DNA of 64,000 nucleotides from Streptomyces bikiniensis (GCA_000716465.1 JNWL01000004.1:1-64000), one strand, 5' to 3'; shown: positions 8,260 through 18,670, counted from the first letter of the stretch. Translations and numbers: made by a program. The notes: generated by a model not told the origin, from the sequence alone.

Positions 8260-8718
8260 TCAGACCTTTCGCGCCTCCGCCACGGCCGAGCGCAGCGTCT
8301 TCCTGGTCCACGGGCTCTGCGGGGCGAGCCGTTCGACCACGGCCGCCAGCCAGTCCGGGTCTCCGAGGCGCTCGGTCTCCTTCGCCTCGGCCGTCCGCAC
8401 GAACAGCTCGTCCAGCAGGAGCACGTGGGCCGTGCGGTAGCGGTGCGCGTGCCGGGTGAACCGCGCCTCCCACACCTCGTAGGGGTGACGGAGCGTCGCC
8501 CTGACGAGGGGGCCTATCCGGTGGCGCCCCTCGAACCTCGGTCCCACTTCGTGGATCGTCATGAACCGCGACCAGGGGACCAGGGTCTGCCGGACGCCGT
8601 CGCACCGCTGTTCAAGGCCCTCGGGCAGGAGGACGACATGGCTGCCGGAGGGATTCCGCTCCCGGTCGCCGAGACCCCAGAAACCGTTGCTGTCCCTCTC
8701 CAGCGGCCCCAGAGCCAT
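8260..8718 (-). CDS. Conserved hypothetical protein
   Basis: A 152-residue soluble protein with no signal or membrane segment; I do not recognise the family. An N-terminal beta-rich half (SHVVLLPEGLEQRCDGVRQTLVPWSRFMTI) is followed by a charged helical half (RYRTAHVLLLDELFVRTAEAKETERLGDPDWLAAVV). The ATG at 8718 was chosen over the longer reading because GGGAGGG lies 4 bp upstream. It resembles short uncharacterised Streptomyces proteins and appears monocistronic. Confidence 0.7.
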   Translation of the reverse strand: MALGPLERDSNGFWGLGDRERNPSGSHVVLLPEGLEQRCDGVRQTLVPWSRFMTIHEVGPRFEGRHRIGPLVRATLRHPYEVWEARFTRHAHRYRTAHVLLLDELFVRTAEAKETERLGDPDWLAAVVERLAPQSPWTRKTLRSAVAEARKV

Positions 8719-8857
8719 GGGTCCCTCCCGGTGTGCGGTGTTCCGTTCCTCCCCGCACGGTAGACGGGGAGTACGGGCGGCCGTCATGCCGGACTCCGGC
8801 AGTCCGGAGGGCGCTCTGTTGCCTGCCGGTCACCGGCCGGCACCGGGAACGGCGACG

Positions 8858-8885
8858 CGCCGGCCCCGCGGGTGCGGGGCCGGCG
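8858..8885 (-). terminator. Terminator after GAPDH gene
   Basis: A perfect 12-bp stem (8858-8869 with 8874-8885) with a 4-nt loop, about 75 bp past the leftward GAPDH stop. Confidence 0.7.
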
Positions 8886-8960
8886 CGGGGTGGTCCGCTT
8901 GCCGGGGACGGCGGCCGTGTGGACCGTGGGGTCCTCGTCGGCCGACGAGTCGGGTCCTCG

Positions 8961-9956
8961 TCAGCCGGCGAGGAGTTCGAGCGTGTCGATGACGCGGTTC
9001 GAGAAGCCCCACTCGTTGTCGTACCAGGCGACGACCTTGACGTGGCGGCCCTCGACGCGGGTGAGCTCCGAGTCGAAGATCGAGGAGGCCGGGTTGCCCG
9101 TGATGTCGGAGGAGACGAGCGCGTCCTCCGAGTACTCCAGGACGCCCTTGAGCGGGCCCTCGGCGGCGGTACGGTAGGCCTCCAGGACGTCCTCGCGGGT
9201 CACGTCGCGGGAGACGGTCGTGTTGAGCTCGACGATCGAGCCGACCGGGACCGGGACGCGGATCGAGTCGCCGGACAGCTTGCCGTCCAGGCCGGGCAGC
9301 ACGAGGCCGATGGCCTTGGCGGCGCCCGTCGAGGTCGGGACGATGTTGACGCCGGCGGCGCGGGCGCGGCGCGGGTCGCGGTGCGGGCCGTCCTGCAGGT
9401 TCTGCTCCTGCGTGTACGCGTGGACCGTCGTCATGAAGCCGTGCTCGATGCCGGCGAGGTCGTCGAGGACCTTGGCCAGGGGGGCGAGCGCGTTCGTCGT
9501 GCACGAGGCGTTCGAGACGATCGTGTGCAGCTCCGCATCGTACGCGTCGGTGTTGACGCCGTACGCGAGGGTGACGTCGGCACCGTCGGCGGGCGCGCTG
9601 ACGAGCACCTTCCTGGCACCCGCGTCGATGTGGGCGCGGGCCGCCTTGGCCGACGTGAAGCGGCCGGTCGCCTCCAGGACGATGTCGACGTCGAGTTCGG
9701 CCCAGGGCAGCTGCGCCGGCTCGCGCTCGGCGAGCACCTTGATGCGCTGCCCGTCGACGACCAGGGTGTCGCCGTCCACGCTCACCGGACGGCCGAGGCG
9801 GCCGGAGGTCGAGTCGAAGGCGAGGAGCCGCGCGAGCGCGGTGGGCTCGGTGAGGTCGTTGACGGCGACGACCTCCAGGCCGCTGTCGCGCTCCAGGAGC
9901 GCACGCAGCACGTTGCGTCCGATGCGGCCGAATCCGTTGATGGCGATGCGAGTCAT
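8961..9956 (-). CDS. gap: Glyceraldehyde-3-phosphate dehydrogenase, type I
   Basis: A 331-residue GAPDH that converts G3P, NAD and phosphate to 1,3-bisphosphoglycerate. The NAD motif INGFGRIGR is at residues 6-14 and the catalytic Cys152 lies in VSNASCTTN. Later motifs are TVHAYTQ, a phosphate-binding PTSTGAAKAIG and WYDNEWGFSNRV. It is not beside pgk or tpiA, so it is probably a second copy rather than the main glycolytic one. A GlxA-type regulator lies upstream on the same strand. ATG 9956 has a GAAGGGA ribosome-binding site. Confidence 0.95.
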   Translation of the reverse strand: MTRIAINGFGRIGRNVLRALLERDSGLEVVAVNDLTEPTALARLLAFDSTSGRLGRPVSVDGDTLVVDGQRIKVLAEREPAQLPWAELDVDIVLEATGRFTSAKAARAHIDAGARKVLVSAPADGADVTLAYGVNTDAYDAELHTIVSNASCTTNALAPLAKVLDDLAGIEHGFMTTVHAYTQEQNLQDGPHRDPRRARAAGVNIVPTSTGAAKAIGLVLPGLDGKLSGDSIRVPVPVGSIVELNTTVSRDVTREDVLEAYRTAAEGPLKGVLEYSEDALVSSDITGNPASSIFDSELTRVEGRHVKVVAWYDNEWGFSNRVIDTLELLAG

Positions 9957-10013
9957 GGCGATGTCCCTTCGGTTCGCCACCCATGCTCGTGCGCGGCGGG
10001 CGCCTGTGACAGC

Positions 10014-10046
10014 GGCGCGATCGCCACGGTCCGCAAGGATCGCGCC
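10014..10046. promoter_or_regulatory. 9-bp inverted repeat upstream of gap
   Basis: GGCGCGATC (10014-10022) and GATCGCGCC (10038-10046) form a perfect inverted repeat with a 15-nt centre, 58 bp before the gap start codon and just after the stop of the AraC-type regulator gene. It could be an operator for gap or an intergenic hairpin. Confidence 0.45.
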
Positions 10047-10066
10047 AGAGCGCCACCGGGGCCGGT

Positions 10067-11023
10067 TCACTCGCCCTGGGCGAAGGTGCGCCGGTACTCG
10101 GTCGGCGTGGTGCCCAGGATCCGCTGGAAGTGCAGCCGCAGGTTGGCCCCGGTGCCGAGCCCCACGTCGGCGGCGATCTGCTCGACGCCCCGCTCGGAGC
10201 GTTCGAGGAGTTCGCGGGCCCGGTCGACGCGGGCCCGCATGACCCACTGCATGGGGGTGTACCCGGTGTCCTCGACGAACCGGCGCGAGAAGGTGCGCGC
10301 CGACACCGCCGCGTGCCGGGCGAGGACGTCGAGGGTGAGGGGTTCGCCGAGCCGGTGCAGCGCCCACTCGCGGGTGGCGGCGAACCGTTCTCCGAGCGGT
10401 TCGGGCACGCTGCGCGGCACGTACTGCGCCTGGCCGCCGCTGCGGTACGGGGCGGCGACCAGGCGCCGGGCCGCGTGGTTCGACGCGGCCACCCCGAGGT
10501 CGCCGCGCAGGATGTGCAGGCACAGGTCGATGCCCGAGGCGGCGCCGGCGGACGTCAGGACGCTGCCCTCGTCCACGAAGAGGACGTTCTCGTCGACGCG
10601 GATCAGGGGGCGCTTCGCGGCGAGCGCCCGCGCGTAGTGCCAGTGCGTGGTGGCGCGTTTGCCGTCGAGGAGTCCGGTGGCGGCCAGCGCGAAGGCGCCC
10701 GTCGAGATCGCGGCGAGCCGCGCGCCCCGCTCGTGGGCGGCGATCAGCGCGTCGACGACGGCCCGGGGCGGGTCCTCGCGGTCGGGGAAGCGGTAGCCGG
10801 GGACGAAGACGATGTCGGCCCACGCGAGCGCGTCCAGGCCGTGGGCGACCTGGTAGGCCAGACCGTCGCCGCCGGCGACGACACCGGGTTCGGCGCCGCA
10901 CACCCGTACCTCGTACGGCATGCTCGCGCGGGTCGTGAACACCTGCGCGGGGATGCCGACGTCGAGGGGCTTCGCCCCTTCGAGGACGAGGACGGCGACG
11001 CGATGCAGACGGGAAACGGGCAC
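10067..11023 (-). CDS. GlxA-family transcriptional regulator (DJ-1/PfpI plus AraC HTH)
   Basis: A 318-residue regulator. Residues 1-190 form a DJ-1/PfpI (class I amidotransferase-like) domain. The nucleophile elbow reads AISTGAFALAATGLLDG, so the usual Cys is replaced and the domain is presumably a sensor rather than an enzyme. The C-terminus has two AraC helix-turn-helix units (LTLDVLARHAAVSARTFSRRF; GVEQIAADVGLGTGANLRLHF). Its gene is 110 bp upstream of gap on the same strand, so a link to gap expression is plausible but unproven. Confidence 0.88.
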   Translation of the reverse strand: MPVSRLHRVAVLVLEGAKPLDVGIPAQVFTTRASMPYEVRVCGAEPGVVAGGDGLAYQVAHGLDALAWADIVFVPGYRFPDREDPPRAVVDALIAAHERGARLAAISTGAFALAATGLLDGKRATTHWHYARALAAKRPLIRVDENVLFVDEGSVLTSAGAASGIDLCLHILRGDLGVAASNHAARRLVAAPYRSGGQAQYVPRSVPEPLGERFAATREWALHRLGEPLTLDVLARHAAVSARTFSRRFVEDTGYTPMQWVMRARVDRARELLERSERGVEQIAADVGLGTGANLRLHFQRILGTTPTEYRRTFAQGE

Positions 11024-11167
11024 GTCACGAGGGTACGCGGGGCGTGTCGGGGGCGGGGCGGGGGCGTCCGGACGCGGCCGCGGGAGGTGGCGCGCGGGAA
11101 ACGGAATCAGCCCCTCCGCATCCCGTGGCCCGTGTCAGGAACCTTTCCCGGGCGTTGGCACTCATGA

Positions 11168-12559
<1,392 letters not shown>

Positions 12560-12564
12560 CGGCC

Positions 12565-12609
12565 CCGAGGGGGCGTCCGCGGTCCTCACCCGGCCGGACG
12601 CCCCCTCGG
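12565..12609. terminator. Bidirectional terminator
   Basis: A perfect 15-bp stem (12565-12579 with 12595-12609) and 15-nt loop lies between the converging serine hydrolase and acetyltransferase genes. Confidence 0.85.
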
Positions 12610-12611
12610 GT

Positions 12612-13136
12612 TCACGCCTGGTACTCGCTGAGGTCGATGGCGTGCACGCGCAGGGGGACGCCGAGGACCGGGTGGTCCAGCTCGCGCTCGGGCTCCATGC
12701 CGAGCTTGGCCGCGACGTTCTCGGACGCGCGGTCGCCGAGGTGCGTGACGGCGACGACCCGGTCGAGCCCCCGGTCCTGGAGCGCCCACTCCAGGACCGC
12801 GTGGGCGGCCTCGGAGGCGTAGCCCTGGCCCCAGAACGGGCGTCCGAGGCGCCAGGAGATCTCGACGTCCGCCGCCGCCTCGTCCGGTACGGAGAGTCCG
12901 ACGAGGCCGATCAGCTCGCCGGAGGCGAGGAGTTCGACGGCGAAGAGGCCGAAGCCCTCTTCGTCCCACTCCTCCTCGTACCGCTCGATGTCCCCGGCGG
13001 TCTCCTCCAGGTCGCGGACCGAGCCGTCGCCGGTCCGGCGCATGACCTCGGGGTCGGCGTTGATCTCGGACAGCGGGACGAGGTCGTCGTCGCTCCAGCG
13101 GCGGAGGACGAGGCGGGGGGTGCGGATCTCGGTCAT
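12612..13136 (-). CDS. GNAT-family N-acetyltransferase
   Basis: A 174-residue RimJ/RimL-type acetyltransferase. The start MTEIRTPRLVLRRW is typical. Motif A appears as ISWRLGRPFWGQGYASEAAHAVLEWAL (acetyl-CoA pyrophosphate binding) and motif B as VTHLGDRASENVAAKLGMEPE. The family acetylates ribosomal protein N-termini or small molecules; the substrate is not predictable. ATG 13136 was chosen over an upstream in-frame codon because it begins the conserved domain. Confidence 0.9.
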   Translation of the reverse strand: MTEIRTPRLVLRRWSDDDLVPLSEINADPEVMRRTGDGSVRDLEETAGDIERYEEEWDEEGFGLFAVELLASGELIGLVGLSVPDEAAADVEISWRLGRPFWGQGYASEAAHAVLEWALQDRGLDRVVAVTHLGDRASENVAAKLGMEPERELDHPVLGVPLRVHAIDLSEYQA

Positions 13137-13211
13137 GGTCCCATCCTGGCGCACGCCGCGGCCCGCCCGCGCCACCGGGCCGCGGGGCGGTCCCGCCGCG
13201 CGGACAGGGAG

Positions 13212-13242
13212 CGCCCCGGAGGCGCCGGCTGCCTCCGGGGCG
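13212..13242 (-). terminator. Terminator after the S8 peptidase gene
   Basis: A perfect 12-bp stem (13212-13223 with 13231-13242) with a 7-nt loop, 33 bp beyond the leftward protease stop. Confidence 0.75.
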
Positions 13243-13274
13243 GTCGCGTGCGCCGGGTCGCGGCGCGGGCCTCG

Positions 13275-14489
13275 TTACGGGACGATCCGCAGGAGGCGGT
13301 TCGGGGAGCCGCTGCCCGGGCCGGTGACCTTGCCGGGCGTGGCGCCGTTGACGAGGGCCGTGGCGACCTGGGCCGGGGTGGCGGAGGGGTGCCCGGCGAG
13401 GTGGATCGCGGCGGCGCCCGCCACGTGCGGGGCGGCCATCGAGGTGCCCGAGATGGTGTTGGTGGCGCTGTCGCTCGTGTGCCAGCCCGCGGTGATGGAG
13501 ACGCCGGGGGCGAAGAGGTCGAGGACCGAGCCGTAGTTGGACCAGCTCGCCTTGGCGTCGGCGTTGCTCGTGGCGCCGACCGTGAGGGCCTCGGTGACCC
13601 GGGCGGGCGACGAGGAGGAGGCGTTGACCCCGGAGTTGCCCGCCGCGACGGCGTAGGTGATGCCGTCGGCGATGGACCTCCTCACCGCGTTGTCGAGGGT
13701 GGTGGAGGCGCCGCCGCCGAGGGAGAGGTTGGCCACGGCCGGGGTGCCGGCGGTGTGGTGGGAGGTGACCCAGTCGATGCCCGCGATGACGCCGGCGGTG
13801 GTGCCGGAGCCGTTGTCGTCGAGGACGCGGACGGCGACGACCTTGGTCTTCTTGGCCACGCCGTGGGTGGTTCCGGCGACGGTGGTGGCGACGTGGGTGC
13901 CGTGGCCGTTGCCGTCCTGGGCGACCGTGTCGCCCTCGACCGCGTCGTAGCCGTTCACGGCGCGCCCTGCCAGCTGGGAGTGGCTGATGCGGACCCCGGT
14001 GTCGATGACGTAGGCCGTGACGCCGCCGCCCGCGCTGTCGGGGTAGGTGTACGTGCCGGAGAGCGGCAGGTTCGCCTGGTCGATGCGGTCCAGGCCCCAG
14101 GGGGCGTTGGTCTGCGTCGCGTCGGAGCGGACCACCTGGTTCTGCTCGACGGAGGCGACGGACGGATCGGCGGCGAGGCGGCGGGCGGCCTTCGCGTCGA
14201 GGGTGGCCGTGTAGCCGTCGAGGGCGGCGCCGAACGTCTTGCCGACGGTGCCGCCGTAGGCGGATATCAGCTTCCGGCCCTTGTCCGAGCCGGCCTTGAA
14301 GCCCGCGTCCTGCTTCAGCGTGACGATGTAGCTGCCGGGGACGGCGTCGGCCGAACCCGCCGCGAGGACGGTGCCCTCGGCCGGGGCCGCCTGGGCGGGG
14401 ACGGCCGCGAAGGTGCCGAGCAGGGCGGCCGCGGTCGCGGCGGAGGCCGTCACGGCGAAGCGGGTCCTGGTGCTCTTCGGGAGTGCCAT
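13275..14489 (-). CDS. Secreted subtilisin-like serine protease (S8)
   Basis: A 404-residue preproprotease. It has a signal peptide (residues 1-35, AVPAQA cleavage), then an inhibitor I9 propeptide ([14 protein letters not shown] to SVEQNQVV, about 50-120). The catalytic domain carries D163 (VIDTGVR), H196 (GHGTHV), an oxyanion Asn in AAGNSG, and S350 (GTSMAAPH). This is the proteinase K/aqualysin-like branch of secreted Streptomyces alkaline proteases. It ends directly after the catalytic domain with no P-domain. ATG 14489 follows GGAGGACTCCCTCG. Confidence 0.95.
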   Translation of the reverse strand: MALPKSTRTRFAVTASAATAAALLGTFAAVPAQAAPAEGTVLAAGSADAVPGSYIVTLKQDAGFKAGSDKGRKLISAYGGTVGKTFGAALDGYTATLDAKAARRLAADPSVASVEQNQVVRSDATQTNAPWGLDRIDQANLPLSGTYTYPDSAGGGVTAYVIDTGVRISHSQLAGRAVNGYDAVEGDTVAQDGNGHGTHVATTVAGTTHGVAKKTKVVAVRVLDDNGSGTTAGVIAGIDWVTSHHTAGTPAVANLSLGGGASTTLDNAVRRSIADGITYAVAAGNSGVNASSSSPARVTEALTVGATSNADAKASWSNYGSVLDLFAPGVSITAGWHTSDSATNTISGTSMAAPHVAGAAAIHLAGHPSATPAQVATALVNGATPGKVTGPGSGSPNRLLRIVP

Positions 14490-14775
14490 TGCGAGGGAGT
14501 CCTCCTCGTCCGCGTCGTGCCCGGGGGTGGGGCGGCACGACTGTGGGGGGGGTGCACGCGGGGCCACGTGCACGGTCGGGACCGGTGTGTCCGGTCCCGG
14601 CGTGATCAGCAGCCTGGCGGCTCCACGGGCGTGGCTCAAGGAAGTTGACGCCTTGTCATGCATCCGCCACACGCCTGCAATCGAACCCCCTCGGAACCCC
14701 GTCGAGGTGGCCGGATCAGGTGTACGACTGGCCGGAAACACGGCCTGCCCGGCCCGGCCGATCCGAACGGCCCGG

Positions 14776-14950
14776 CGGGTTCGCCACGTCCGGTCGGCCC
14801 GTCGCGTCCGGCTCGTCCGCCGGGTTCGCCACGTCCGGTCGGCCCGCCGCGTCCGGCTCGTCCGCCGGGTCCGTCACGTCCGGTCGGCCCGCCGCGTCCG
14901 GCTCGTCCGGCGGGTCCGTCACGTCCGGCCTGCCCGCCGCGTCCGGCGGG
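14776..14950. repeat. 45-bp tandem repeat array, about 4 units
   Basis: Units begin at 14776, 14821, 14866 and 14911 (period exactly 45) with the shared core ACGTCCGGTCGGCCCG; the last is degenerate. The array ends at the stop of the leftward hydrolase gene. The length is a multiple of three and stays open in several frames, but the hydrolase terminates before it. The wider 14490-14951 gap otherwise holds only the protease promoter region. Confidence 0.85.
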
Positions 14951-14951
14951 T

Positions 14952-15716
14952 TCACGTGGCTTCCGCGAGGGAGCGGGCGAGCGCGGTGGCGAAGCCGTCC
15001 GGGTTGTCCAGCATCAGGTTGTGCCCCGCGCCGGGGACCTCGGTCACCGGGATGCCGAGCGCCGCGGCCTTCTCCGCGTCGGCGTCCGGCAGGCTGAACT
15101 CCCCGACGAGGAAGGCACGGGGCGCCACGATCCCGGCCAGCAGGTCCCCCGTGGCGGGCGCGCTCCCCTCGACCAGCGCCACGGCGCTGCGGTGGACGGC
15201 CAGCGGGTCGGCGAGGCGCAGCCGGGCGGCGTAGTCGGCGCGGCCGGCGAGGGCGAGCATGCGGGAGAACCCCCTCGTCACGAACGCCTCCTCGCTCTGG
15301 GCGGCCACCGGTGAGCTGAAGGCGCCCCCGCCCGCGTACAGGTTGGGCTCCGCCACCACGAGCCGGGCGACCAGGTCGGGGCGGGCCGCCGCCAGGTGGA
15401 TCGCCACGGAGCCGCCCATCGAGTGCCCGACGAGGTCCGCTCCCGTCACGCCGAGGTGGTCGAGGACGGCGGCCACCGCCGCCGCCTGGGACTCCATGCG
15501 GTAGTCGAAGTCCGCGGGCCGGTCGCTCAGTCCGTGGCCGAGGAGGTCCACCAGGAGCGCCCGGCCGCCGCGGAGCGCGGGGTGGGCGGCGATGTGGGCG
15601 AAGTCCGAGGCGGCCGTGCACCCGAGGCCGTGGACGAAGACCCGTACGGGCCCTTCGCCCGGCAGGTCGATCCACCGGATGTACGCCCGCTCCTCCGCCA
15701 GGAACAACTCCCGCAT
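14952..15716 (-). CDS. Alpha/beta hydrolase
   Basis: A 254-residue cytoplasmic alpha/beta-hydrolase. The oxyanion segment is VFVHGLGCTAASDF, the nucleophile elbow is VGHSMGGS (S99), and the catalytic His lies in VPGAGHNLMLDNP. The length fits simple esterases, lactonases or meta-cleavage hydrolases; no specificity can be assigned. The stop overlaps the edge of the 45-bp repeat array. It is divergent from the F420-type oxidoreductase gene across a 200-bp gap. Confidence 0.88.
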   Translation of the reverse strand: MRELFLAEERAYIRWIDLPGEGPVRVFVHGLGCTAASDFAHIAAHPALRGGRALLVDLLGHGLSDRPADFDYRMESQAAAVAAVLDHLGVTGADLVGHSMGGSVAIHLAAARPDLVARLVVAEPNLYAGGGAFSSPVAAQSEEAFVTRGFSRMLALAGRADYAARLRLADPLAVHRSAVALVEGSAPATGDLLAGIVAPRAFLVGEFSLPDADAEKAAALGIPVTEVPGAGHNLMLDNPDGFATALARSLAEAT

Positions 15717-15916
15717 GCCGCTCTCCTCCGTGCCGCACCGATGCCGTACGGCCGTCGTGCCGTCACCGTGGTGCCGCTGTCGTGTCGTCGGGCGTCACCC
15801 TATGGGTCGGTACCGACAGCGTCGCCGGAGCGGCCTGCCGCTCCGCGCGCGGGTGGGTCGGATAGCGTCGGTCCGAGCCGATCCGGTGACGCCGGACAGG
15901 AGCCGAAAGGACACAC

Positions 15917-16354
15917 ATGCCCCTCGAAGGTGAGTACGAGCCCAGTCCGGAGGCGTGGGTACGGGACCAGGTCGAGCTCTACGAGTCGTCCGGCGGCACG
16001 GAGGGCACGACCCTGCGCGGCATGCCGGTGGTCCTGGTGACCAACCGGGGCGCGAAGAGCGGCAAGCTCCGCAAGATCCCGTTGATGCGGGTCGAGCACG
16101 ACGGGGCGTACGCGCTCGTGGCGTCGAACGGCGGCGCCGCGAAGCACCCCTTCTGGTACCACAACCTCGTCGCCCACCCGGAGGTCGAGCTGCGCGACGG
16201 CACCGGGGTGTGGGACATGCGGGCCCGCGTCGTCACCGGCGAGGAGCGCCGGGAGTGGTGGGACCGGGCCGTCGCCGCCTTCCCGGACTACGCCGACTAC
16301 CAGCGGAAGGCGGACCGGGAGATCCCGCTGTTCGTGGTGGAGCGCACCGGCTGA
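15917..16354 (+). CDS. Nitroreductase/deazaflavin (F420)-dependent oxidoreductase, Ddn family
   Basis: A 145-residue split-barrel protein of the DUF385/Ddn family. The hallmark [22 protein letters not shown] and [20 protein letters not shown] are intact. Mycobacterial members reduce quinones and nitroimidazoles with F420H2. The core F420-binding region is conserved, so F420 use is likely. The start ATG 15917 follows GAAAGGAC, with a TAGCGT -10-like element upstream. Confidence 0.9.
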   Translation: MPLEGEYEPSPEAWVRDQVELYESSGGTEGTTLRGMPVVLVTNRGAKSGKLRKIPLMRVEHDGAYALVASNGGAAKHPFWYHNLVAHPEVELRDGTGVWDMRARVVTGEERREWWDRAVAAFPDYADYQRKADREIPLFVVERTG

Positions 16355-16369
16355 CCGGCCGTCGGCGCG

Positions 16370-16397
16370 GGCCCCGGGCCACGACCGGCCCGGGGCC
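16370..16397. terminator. Bidirectional terminator
   Basis: A perfect 11-bp GGCCCCGGGCC stem (16370-16380 with 16387-16397) between the convergent Ddn-type and binding-protein genes. Confidence 0.75.
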
Positions 16398-16402
16398 GTC
16401 CC

Positions 16403-17650
16403 TCAGCCCGTACGGAGGACCCGGAGCCGGTCGGGCTCCGCCAGGTCCCGGTCGACGACCTGGACCGGTGCCCAGGTCCACTGCCGTACGCCGATGCCCG
16501 GCGCGCGGGAGAACCGGATCGGGCCGCGGGTCCCCTCCACCTCCAGGTGCGGCCACGACGCGGCGACGGACGCCCGGTCCGTCCCGTGGGAGCGCAGCGC
16601 CGCGGCCAGGACGGTGACGGTGTCCCAGCCCTCGAAGGCGACGAAGGAGGGCGCCGCGCCCAGGCGTTCGCGGAGTTCCCGCCCGACGCGCTCGCCGAGC
16701 GGGCCGAACCGCTCGGGCAGGTAGCGCAGGAACGGGATTCCGGCGCCGTCCCCGCCCAGCGCCCCGGCCCATTCCGCGAACTCCGGCTGTCCGGCCGGGG
16801 CGCCGATCAGGACGTCCGCGAGCCGCCGGTCGCCCCGGACCGCCTTCACGATCGGCACCGCCGGCTCCGGGTGGCCGACGAGGAGCAGGAGGGCCGTCGC
16901 GCCGTGCCCGGCGAGCGCGTCGCACAGGGCGCCGGGGGTGAGCGCGTTGGCGTCGAGTTCGGCGACGGTGCCGCCGTGGGGAGCGAGGCGGTCCCGCAGG
17001 ATGCGGGTGCCGGACGCCCAGTAGGCGCTCGGCTGGGTCGCCACGGCGATCCGGTGCCAGCCCGCGCCGAGGAGGAAGTCCGCGTAGAGCCGCCAGCCGT
17101 GGGACTGGGCCGGGGCCAGGCGCGCGACCCACTCCGTCGGCTCCCCGGTGAGCGCGTCGAGCACGGCGGACGAGCAGAGGAAGGGCACGCCGAGGGCGGC
17201 GGCACGGGCGGCGGCGGCGCGGGCGACGACGCTGTGGTACTCGCCCGCCACGGCGGTCACGCCCAGGGCGGCCAGTTCGTCCACGGCCGCCGCGGCCCGC
17301 TCCGGATCGGCAGCGGTGTCCCGGACGAGGAGTTCCAGCGGTCTGCCGTCGATCCCGCCCGTGCCGTTGACCTCGCGGACGGCCAGGTCGAGCCCCGCGA
17401 GGAGGTGCCGGCCCGCCTCGGTCCAGCCGGGGCGCGTCAACGGGATGAGGGCGCCCAGGCGGACGGGCGGCCCGTCCGCCCGCTCCGCTCCGGACGACGG
17501 CGACGGTGACGGCGACGTGCCCGGTGACGGCGACGTGCCCGGTGACGGCGACGTGCCCGGTGACGGCGACGTGCCCGGTGACGATGACGTGCTCGGTAGC
17601 GGTGACGTATTCGGCAGCGGTGACGTGCTCGGCAGCGGTGACGTGTTCAT
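16403..17650 (-). CDS. Periplasmic-binding-fold (type 1, Leu/Ile/Val-BP-like) ligand-binding protein with repeat N-terminus
   Basis: A 415-residue protein. After a low-complexity N-terminus it has the branched-chain amino acid/amide receptor fold: RLGALIPLTRPGWTEAGRHLLAGLDLAVREVNGTGGIDGRPLELLVRDT, then the hinge and second lobe to residue 405. Residues 1-55 are hexapeptide repeats (SPGTSP, SPLPST). There is no signal peptide or lipobox, and no permease or ATPase gene is nearby. It may therefore be an intracellular AmiC-like sensor, or an exported protein with a lost signal. GGGGAGG lies 9 bp before ATG 17650, supporting this start. Confidence 0.8.
   Translation of the reverse strand: MNTSPLPSTSPLPNTSPLPSTSSSPGTSPSPGTSPSPGTSPSPGTSPSPSPSSGAERADGPPVRLGALIPLTRPGWTEAGRHLLAGLDLAVREVNGTGGIDGRPLELLVRDTAADPERAAAAVDELAALGVTAVAGEYHSVVARAAAARAAALGVPFLCSSAVLDALTGEPTEWVARLAPAQSHGWRLYADFLLGAGWHRIAVATQPSAYWASGTRILRDRLAPHGGTVAELDANALTPGALCDALAGHGATALLLLVGHPEPAVPIVKAVRGDRRLADVLIGAPAGQPEFAEWAGALGGDGAGIPFLRYLPERFGPLGERVGRELRERLGAAPSFVAFEGWDTVTVLAAALRSHGTDRASVAASWPHLEVEGTRGPIRFSRAPGIGVRQWTWAPVQVVDRDLAEPDRLRVLRTG
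17511..17650. repeat. 18-bp tandem repeats, about 8 units, inside the binding-protein gene
   Basis: Four identical units of GGCGACGTGCCCGGTGAC start at 17511, 17529, 17547 and 17565. Four diverged ones follow to 17650, the last overlapping the start codon. Each encodes six residues on the reverse strand, so copy-number change keeps the frame. Confidence 0.9.
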
Positions 17651-17833
17651 CGGGTGGCGCCTCCCCTGGGGCGATGCGGTCGCGGTCCGTCCGGATCGCG
17701 CGCCGGTCGGGACCGGCGGCCCCGTCGCCCACGTCCCGCCCGGGCAGGCGCACCCGGATGATCACGCCGTCATTGGATCCGCCGCCGTCACCGCCGGGCA
17801 ACCGGTTATCCGTTTGCCGCGCCCTCCTCCCGG

Positions 17834-18670
17834 TCAGGCCGGGGCCAGGACCGTCAGGAGGCGGGCGACCTCCCGGGCCACGGCCGCGCGGGCCGGAGCC
17901 AGGTACCGGCGGGGGTCGACGGCCTCCGGGTGGTCGGCGAGGTGGTCCCGTACCGCCCGGGTGAAGGCCTTGTTCAGATGGGTGGAGACGTTCACCTTGG
18001 TCATGCCGGCCGTGACGGCGGCGGCGAGGTCCGCGTTCGAGACGCCGGAGGAGCCGTGCAGGACCAGGGGGACGTCGACCGCGGCGCGCAGCCGGGCGAT
18101 CAGGTCGAAGTCGAGGACCGCGTCCCGGGTCAGCATCTGGTGGGAGCTGCCGACGGCGACGGCGAGGGCGTCGACCCCGGTGGCTGCGACGAAGGCGCGG
18201 GCCTCTTCCGGGTCCGTGCGCACCCCCGGGGTGTGGGCGCCGCCCTTGCCGCCGACCTCGCCGAGTTCGGCCTCGACCCAGACGCCGTGGCGGTGGCACT
18301 CCTCCACCGCTTCACGGGTCGCGGCGACGTTCTCGTCGTACGGGAGCTTCGAGGCGTCGAACATGACGGAGCCCAGGCCGAGTCCGACGGCCTCGCGGAC
18401 GAGGTCGGGGTTCTCGGCGTGGTCGAGGTGGACGGCGACGGGGACCTTGGCGGCGCGGGCGACCGCCAGGGAGGCGAGGGCGACCGGTTCCAGGGCGCCG
18501 TGGTAGCGGACGGTGTTCTCGCTGATCTGGAGGACGACCGGTCTGTCGGCGTCTTCGGCTCCGGCCACGATGGCCTGGGCGTGTTCGAGCTGGAGGACGT
18601 TGAAGGCCCCCACTCCGGTGCCCGCCGCGCGGGCACGGCGGGCGATCTCGTCGGTCGGCGTCAGCGGCAT
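17834..18670 (-). CDS. Class II fructose/tagatose-bisphosphate aldolase
   Basis: A 278-residue class II aldolase of the GatY/KbaY/FbaA type. Zinc ligands appear in VAVHLDHAENPD, VEAELGEVGG and VLHGSSGVS, and the phosphate loop is VNVSTHLNKAFT. These enzymes cleave fructose- or tagatose-1,6-bisphosphate to DHAP and G3P. It follows a SIS-domain gene by 103 bp on the same strand, next to a DeoR regulator. That points to amino-sugar or hexitol catabolism rather than core glycolysis. No sugar kinase is present in the cluster. Confidence 0.9.
   Translation of the reverse strand: MPLTPTDEIARRARAAGTGVGAFNVLQLEHAQAIVAGAEDADRPVVLQISENTVRYHGALEPVALASLAVARAAKVPVAVHLDHAENPDLVREAVGLGLGSVMFDASKLPYDENVAATREAVEECHRHGVWVEAELGEVGGKGGAHTPGVRTDPEEARAFVAATGVDALAVAVGSSHQMLTRDAVLDFDLIARLRAAVDVPLVLHGSSGVSNADLAAAVTAGMTKVNVSTHLNKAFTRAVRDHLADHPEAVDPRRYLAPARAAVAREVARLLTVLAPA

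Noticed and set aside
14716-15738. Long reverse ORF carrying the 45-bp repeats in frame
   Set aside because: It overlaps the well-supported alpha/beta hydrolase in another frame and lacks any recognisable domain. Long shadow frames are normal at this GC content.
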